NCBI RefSeq assembly: GCF_014204795.1
Contig: NZ_JACHMB010000001.1
Coordinates: 11,684,501 to 11,748,500, forward strand
DNA: 64,000 bases
Origin: Nonomuraea jabiensis
Lineage (GTDB): Bacteria > Actinomycetota > Actinomycetes > Streptosporangiales > Streptosporangiaceae
Direction: 5' to 3'
Numbering within the stretch: position 1 is the first letter of the stretch; the number at the start of each line of letters is the position of its first letter. The notes under the pieces are model-generated. The model saw only the letters and a program-made list of their open reading frames with translations. It did not search any database and was not told the DNA's origin. Positions 59,819-64,000 of the stretch are shown here, one piece after another. Position numbers and translations under genes: made by a program.

Positions 59819-61903
59819 ATGAGGCGCGCGCTAGTCGTGCTGGCCGTGCTGGTCGGGCAGGCCCTGCTCGGCCAGGGACTGTTCACCGGCCCGGCCCAGG
59901 CCACGAAAGACGCGAGCGCGGGCCGAGTCGCGCTCATCGGCGTGTCCGGCCTGCACTGGAACGACATCACCCAGGCGGACTCCCCCAACCTGTGGGAGCT
60001 GGCCAGGTCCAGCGCGATCGGCTCGCTGTCCGTACGTACCGTCGGCGGCGTGACCTGCCCCTACGACGGCTGGCTGACCGTGTCGGCGGGCACCAGGTCG
60101 GCGGCCGGGTACAGCTGCGGCGCGCCCCCCATGCCCGAGCAGCAGGGCGCGGGCGCCGTCATCCCCGACTACCGCTACCTCACCGACGTGGCCGGGCAGC
60201 GCAACGCGGGCACGCTGGGCGAGTCGCTCAAGGCCGCCGGGCAGTGCTCGATCGCCATCGGCCCCGGCGCCGCGCTGGGCCTGGCCGACCGGCAGGGCGC
60301 GGTCCAGCAGTACCGCTCCTCCCCGCTCCAGGTCCGCACGCCCGACCTCGAACGGTGCCGGATGATCGCCATGGACGTGGACGACCTCGTCCGCCCCTAC
60401 TTGACCAGCGGCAAGCTGCCCAAGGTGCCCGACCAGCTCAGCGCCGCCGAGCGGCGTGACGCGCTGCGACTGGCCGACGCCAAGGCGGGCGCGCTGCTGT
60501 CGATCCTGCCCGCCGACACGACGGTGCTGCTCGCGGGCCTGTCCGACCACGGCTCCGTACCCCACCTGCGGGTGGCCGCGCTGCGCGAGCCCGGCGCGCA
60601 GGGCCACCTGCTCGGCGCGGCCTCCACCCGCCGCGAGGACATCTCGATCCTGCCCGACCTGACCTCCACCATCCTGACCAAGCTCGGGGTGCCGGTCCCG
60701 AGCACCGTGGTGGGTGTCCCGCTGCAGGTCGGCGGGCTGGGCGCGACGTTCGAACGGCTCCAGCGGGCCGACGCGACCGCGCAGGCCGTCCGCTCGATCA
60801 AGGGCATCTACTTCACGGTCGTGGCCGTGCTGCAGGTGCTGTTCTACGCAGTCGCGTTCCTGCTGCTGCGCCGCCGCAAGGGCCTGGCACCGGTACGTTT
60901 CGCGGCCGTCGCGCTCGCCGCCCTGCCCGTCTCCAGCTACCTGGTCAACCTGCTGCCCTGGTCGAGCCTGCCGCAGCTGGTGGCCGGGGTGCTCGGGTGG
61001 GCGGCGGTCGTCACGGCGGTGGCGTTCGCGGGGCCGTGGCGGCGCCGGCCGCTGGGCCCGCTGGCGGTGGTGGCCGGCATCACCGCGCTCACGCTGGCGG
61101 GCGACCTGCTGACCGGTACGACGTTGCAGCTCAACAGCATCATGGGTTACAGCGCGGACGTCGGGGCCCGCTACTACGGCCTGGGGAACATCCCGTTCGC
61201 GCTCCTGGCCACCGGCACCCTGCTGGCCACCACGGTGATCGCGCACCGGTGGCCGGGCAAGGTGGGGCTGGCCGCGATCGTGGTGCTGGGGACGTTCGCG
61301 ATGGTGCTCGGCGGTTCCGGGATGGGCAGCGACTTCGGCGGCGTGATCGCGTTCGTGCCGGGCATCGCGGTGACCGCGCTGCTGCTGGCGGGCAAGCGGG
61401 TCTCGCTGGTGAAGCTGGGCGCGTTCCTGGTGGCCGGCGGGTTGATCGTGATGACGTTCGCCTGGCTCAACTACCTGAAGCCGCCGGACGAGCAGACGCA
61501 CCTGGGCCGGTTCGTGGGGCAGGTGCTGAGCGGGGAGGCGTTCGACGTCATCCTGCGCAAGCTGCAGGCCATGCTGGCCACCCTCCTCAGCCCCAACCTC
61601 ATGCCGATCGTGATCGCGGCCGCCGCGTTCCTCATCTACGCCATCCTGCGGCCCGAGCAGGCGTCGGCCGGGGTGGTGCCGGCCGCGTTCGAGCACTCCC
61701 CCGCGCTGCGCGCCGGGCTGATCGGCACGCTCGTGAGCGGCGTGGTCGGGATGCTCGTCAACGACTCGGGCGCGGCCGTGCTGTCCATGGCCCTGGCGCT
61801 GGCCGTACCCCTGCTGCTGGCCACCGGCATCGGCGCGCTGCGACGCGACCGCGAGCCGGTCGGCGGGCCTGCGTCGTCGGACTTAGCGATCGCGACGAAG
61901 TAG
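59819..61903 (+). CDS. Large membrane protein with exported alkaline-phosphatase-like N-terminal domain
   Basis: This 694-residue protein has a signal segment (ALVVLAVLVGQALLGQGLF) and an extracytoplasmic domain of about 310 residues that begins RVALIGVSGLHWNDITQADS. It has CPYDGWLTVSAGTRSAAG and LLAGLSDHGSVPHL, resembling the alkaline phosphatase/phosphodiesterase superfamily, though a full metal site is not obvious. About ten membrane segments follow from residue 345, with GYSADVGARYYGLGNIPFAL and GMGSDFGGVIAFVPG loops. ATG 59819 follows GGAAGG. A TTA codon lies seven codons before the stop. Actinobacterial relatives are known only as conserved membrane proteins. Confidence 0.8.
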   Translation: MRRALVVLAVLVGQALLGQGLFTGPAQATKDASAGRVALIGVSGLHWNDITQADSPNLWELARSSAIGSLSVRTVGGVTCPYDGWLTVSAGTRSAAGYSCGAPPMPEQQGAGAVIPDYRYLTDVAGQRNAGTLGESLKAAGQCSIAIGPGAALGLADRQGAVQQYRSSPLQVRTPDLERCRMIAMDVDDLVRPYLTSGKLPKVPDQLSAAERRDALRLADAKAGALLSILPADTTVLLAGLSDHGSVPHLRVAALREPGAQGHLLGAASTRREDISILPDLTSTILTKLGVPVPSTVVGVPLQVGGLGATFERLQRADATAQAVRSIKGIYFTVVAVLQVLFYAVAFLLLRRRKGLAPVRFAAVALAALPVSSYLVNLLPWSSLPQLVAGVLGWAAVVTAVAFAGPWRRRPLGPLAVVAGITALTLAGDLLTGTTLQLNSIMGYSADVGARYYGLGNIPFALLATGTLLATTVIAHRWPGKVGLAAIVVLGTFAMVLGGSGMGSDFGGVIAFVPGIAVTALLLAGKRVSLVKLGAFLVAGGLIVMTFAWLNYLKPPDEQTHLGRFVGQVLSGEAFDVILRKLQAMLATLLSPNLMPIVIAAAAFLIYAILRPEQASAGVVPAAFEHSPALRAGLIGTLVSGVVGMLVNDSGAAVLSMALALAVPLLLATGIGALRRDREPVGGPASSDLAIATK

Positions 61904-62020
61904 CGCCCTCCCGGTCGCGGCCCCGCCGGAGTAACACCCTCGGACGCGGCCCTGGCGAAGTGACGCCCTCGGACACGGCCCCACCCGAGTAACCCCCTCG
62001 GACGCGGCGCCGCCGGTGAG
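61899..62020 (+). repeat. 29-31-bp tandem repeat carrying stop codons after the membrane-protein gene
   Basis: Units starting AGTAG, AGTAA, AGTGA and AGTAA lie at 61899, 61930, 61959 and 61988, with a degenerate fifth at about 62015. Each continues (c/a)nCCCTC, then CGGnCnCGGC. The first unit contains the true stop TAG of the upstream gene, and later units present TAA, TGA, TAA and TGA at the same place in shifting frames. The rest of the gap to the HIT gene (62021-62131) has no further feature. Confidence 0.75.
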
Positions 62021-62131
62021 ACGCCGCCCCGCAAGCCGGCACGCGGCTGAACGGCGCCGCCTCCCGGGGGCGTCCTGCGGGCGTGGGGGCCCTGCCTGGG
62101 GCGGCTTGGCCCCGGCGGGTCGGTCGGTGGG

Positions 62132-62662
62132 TCAGTCCCAGGCGTCGGCGAGCAGCTGGCGGGTGTCGCGGAGCAGTTGCGGCAGGACCTTGGTCTGGGC
62201 CACGACCGGCATGAAGTTCGTGTCGCCACCCCACCTGGGCACCACGTGCTGGTGCAGGTGGGCGGCGATGCCGGCGCCGGCCACGTGGCCGAGGTTCATG
62301 CCGACGTTGAACCCCTGCGCCCCGCTGGCCTTGCGCAGCGCGCGCAGCGACTTCTGCGTGAACTCCCCCAGCTCGACCAGCTCGGCAGGCACCAGCTCGT
62401 CGTAGTCGGACACGTGCCGGTAGGGGACCACCATCAGGTGGCCGGAGTTGTACGGGTACAGGTTGAGCACGGCGTAGACCGTCTCGCCCCGGGCGACGAT
62501 CAGGCCGTCCTCGTCGCTCATCTTGGGGATCGCGTCGAACGGGCACCCGTCATCGGGGCCGGTGCCCGTCGGTTTGTTCTCGCCCTTGATGTAGGCCATG
62601 CGATGCGGGGTCCACAGACGCTGGAAGTTGTCGGGGGACCCTGCCCCTGCCTGATCGTGCAT
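62132..62662 (-). CDS. HIT-family hydrolase (Ap4A phosphorylase/hydrolase-like)
   Basis: This 176-residue protein has the histidine triad HLHQHVVPRW near its C-terminus. LNLYPYNSGHLMVVPYRHVSD and GFNVGMNLGHVAGAGIAAH are also conserved in the actinobacterial HIT protein that normally sits next to thrS and pgsA. Mycobacterial relatives act on diadenosine tetraphosphate. A start at ATG 62662 is assumed; ATG 62674 is also in frame. It is divergent from the Asp23 gene. Confidence 0.9.
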   Translation of the reverse strand: MHDQAGAGSPDNFQRLWTPHRMAYIKGENKPTGTGPDDGCPFDAIPKMSDEDGLIVARGETVYAVLNLYPYNSGHLMVVPYRHVSDYDELVPAELVELGEFTQKSLRALRKASGAQGFNVGMNLGHVAGAGIAAHLHQHVVPRWGGDTNFMPVVAQTKVLPQLLRDTRQLLADAWD

Positions 62663-62738
62663 ACCTAGCAGCATAGGACCACGGACAAACGGCCCGCTCG
62701 TCCGGCACAATGCCAAGCATCGCCTACAGGAGGCCGCG

Positions 62739-63329
62739 ATGAGTGACGCTTTAGCCGAGCACGACTTAGCCGAGCACGACTCCCTGCCGACCGTCCACTC
62801 CACCCCTTCCGCCGACACCTCCGACCCGGCCACGGGCCCCGCTCCCGACCCGGTCGAAGACGTGAGCTCAGCGCCCACCGGCCTGCCGCCCTCGGAGGCG
62901 CCTTCCTTCGGCGCCGTCGTCAAGGGCCGGATCAAGGTCGCCGACGAGGTGGTCGAGAAGGTCGCCGCCCTGGCGGCCCTCGAGGTGACCGGGGTCGCCG
63001 ACCTGGGCGGCGATCTGGCGCGGGCCTTCGAGTCCGTACGCGACCGCATCGGCATCGGCTCCCGGCGCGCCAACCAGGGGGTCAGCGCGCAGATCCAGGA
63101 CCGTACGGTGGCCGTGAGCGTGACCATCGTGGTGGAGTACGGGCACGTGGTGATGGAGGTCGCCTCCGAGGTCAAGACGAACGTGGCCAGGAACGTCAGC
63201 CACATGCTCGGGATGCGGGTCGCGGAGGTCAACGTGACGGTCGACGACGTCCGCCTGCCAGGCGAGCCCCGCCGTCCCCACCACGACACCTCCGACGACG
63301 ACGGCGACGGCCTCGGGGCCCGGGTTTGA
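62739..63329 (+). CDS. Asp23/Gls24-family envelope stress protein with two TTA codons
   Basis: This 196-residue protein has a disordered Ser/Pro/Glu-rich N-terminus of about 60 residues and an Asp23 domain: GRIKVADEVVEKVAALAALE, VADLGGDLARAF, VAVSVTIVVEYGHVVMEVA, and HMLGMRVAEVNVTVDDV. ACAGGAGGCCGCG precedes the ATG. Codons 5 and 10 are TTA, each inside one copy of a 15-bp tandem duplication (62751-62765 and 62766-62780). In filamentous actinomycetes TTA codons depend on the bldA tRNA, so translation may be tied to development. Function is otherwise unknown; some relatives are membrane-associated scaffold proteins. Confidence 0.9.
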   Translation: MSDALAEHDLAEHDSLPTVHSTPSADTSDPATGPAPDPVEDVSSAPTGLPPSEAPSFGAVVKGRIKVADEVVEKVAALAALEVTGVADLGGDLARAFESVRDRIGIGSRRANQGVSAQIQDRTVAVSVTIVVEYGHVVMEVASEVKTNVARNVSHMLGMRVAEVNVTVDDVRLPGEPRRPHHDTSDDDGDGLGARV

Positions 63330-63531
63330 CGTAGCGCAGGGCTCGTGGAGGCGTAGAACTCCACAGGCCGGCAGCGAACGCACGCCCGCCACGGGGCCGG
63401 CTCATGGACGGGAGCGCGGCGTGCGGGGATCGGCCCGTTCCTCCAGGCGGCCGCCACCTGGCGGGCTGATGGTCATGACGGTGCTGAGGGTGTCCAGGTG
63501 GAGGCGGTGTCGTCGGACGCCCGGTCCGCCC

Positions 63532-64000
63532 CTACAGCTCCAGCCGGACGCCGTAGTCGGTCAGCCAGACGTTCAGGTCCAGGGCCAGCTCCAGGCCGTA
63601 CCGGGTCATCGTGGTGGTCACCTTCTCGGGCGGGGCCGTGACGGCCTCACGGACGACGTCCGGGTCGAGCAGCGGCAGCACCGGGGCCTCCTTGTCGCTG
63701 GCGACCTCCCGCAGCGCCGCGCGGAGCGCCTGCTCGTAGCCCACGTCCTGGGTCACCGGGTACGGGGCCTTGACGCGGCGCAGGATCGGCTCGGGCAGCA
63801 GGTCGGCCCCGGCCGCACGCAGCAAGCTCTTCTCCCTGCCGTCGAACGTCTTCATGGACCAGGGGGTGTTGAAGACGTACTCGACCAGGCGGTGGTCGCA
63901 GAACGGCACCCGCACCTCCAGCCCGACGGCCATGCTCATCCGGTCCTTGCGGTCGAGCAGGAAGGGCAGGAAGCGGGTGAGGTGCAGGTAGCAGATCTCG
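63532..64000 (-). CDS. asnB: Asparagine synthase (glutamine-hydrolysing), C-terminal part, cut by window edge
   Basis: Only the last 155 residues are visible; the gene continues beyond 64000. The visible part has the AsnB synthetase-domain block LLDRKDRMSMAVGLEVRVPF, then CDHRLVEYVFNTPW, KTFDGREKSLLRAAG and RRVKAPYPVTQD. It matches the actinobacterial AsnB C-terminus. It could serve primary metabolism or, like many actinomycete AsnB homologues, a peptide or amide pathway; the missing N-terminal glutaminase would help decide. Confidence 0.9.
   Translation of the reverse strand, partial: EICYLHLTRFLPFLLDRKDRMSMAVGLEVRVPFCDHRLVEYVFNTPWSMKTFDGREKSLLRAAGADLLPEPILRRVKAPYPVTQDVGYEQALRAALREVASDKEAPVLPLLDPDVVREAVTAPPEKVTTTMTRYGLELALDLNVWLTDYGVRLEL

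Noticed and set aside
1..64000. Transfer RNA, ribosomal RNA or insertion-sequence remnants
   Set aside because: I found no convincing cloverleaf, rRNA stretch, transposase fragment or terminal inverted repeat pair by eye; a dedicated scan could still find a weak one.

Overview
The window looks like a chromosomal core segment from a high-GC actinomycete. Codon third positions are strongly G/C, GTG starts are common, the actinobacterial set pgsA1-patA-pimA for phosphatidylinositol mannosides is present, and families such as DUF6167, DUF3048, EF-G2 and DUF349 occur. Gene order resembles the alaS-rel-ruv-yebC-pdx region of Streptomyces and relatives. A Streptosporangiales genus such as Nonomuraea is my best guess from recall of gene order; it is an inference, not a proven assignment. 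I see no tRNA, rRNA, insertion sequence, prophage or CRISPR array.

Layout: 0.3-4.0 kb holds a drug-type MFS exporter, a small phosphoesterase and two Uma2-family nuclease-like paralogues. 4.0-11.5 kb (minus strand) is a translation block: pheS-pheT, an orphan PAS histidine kinase, a TrmH methyltransferase and infC-rpmI-rplT. infC starts at an ATC codon behind a perfect Shine-Dalgarno and a candidate attenuator. 11.5-12.2 kb is a Phd/PIN toxin-antitoxin pair with a perfect palindromic operator. 12.2-20.4 kb holds aroE, two tandem mltG paralogues, a small coupled ORF, ruvX, alaS and two small membrane proteins. 21.3-31.5 kb holds rarA, a DUF2231 protein, two membrane-anchored cyclophilins flanking aspS-hisS-MBL hydrolase, a DUF349 protein and a nucleotidyltransferase-cupin fusion. 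31.5-40.8 kb is rel, apt, secF-secD-yajC and ruvB/ruvA/ruvC with a LexA-type box. 40.9-51 kb holds an Eis-like acetyltransferase, a fused ABC permease, yebC and pdxT. pdxT is split from pdxS by a secreted nuclease, a MarR/MFS pair and PhoD. 51-55.2 kb holds a DUF3048 lipoprotein and the PIM operon. 55.4-64 kb holds EF-G2, a GHL10 glycosidase-like protein, a large phosphatase-like membrane protein, a HIT protein, an Asp23 protein and the 3' part of asnB.

Tightly packed operons with 4-nt stop/start overlaps alternate with unusually repeat-rich intergenic segments near 13.3, 20.7-21.3, 39.1-39.4, 59.2-59.7 and 61.9-62.0 kb. Three of these share one core sequence and look like a dispersed non-coding repeat family. 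The most interesting items are this family, the ATC start and attenuator of infC, two small ORFs wedged by GTGA/ATGA overlaps into the ruvX-mltG and ruvC-ruvA junctions, two TTA codons inside a 15-bp duplication at the start of the Asp23 gene, and the nucleotidyltransferase-cupin and permease fusions.
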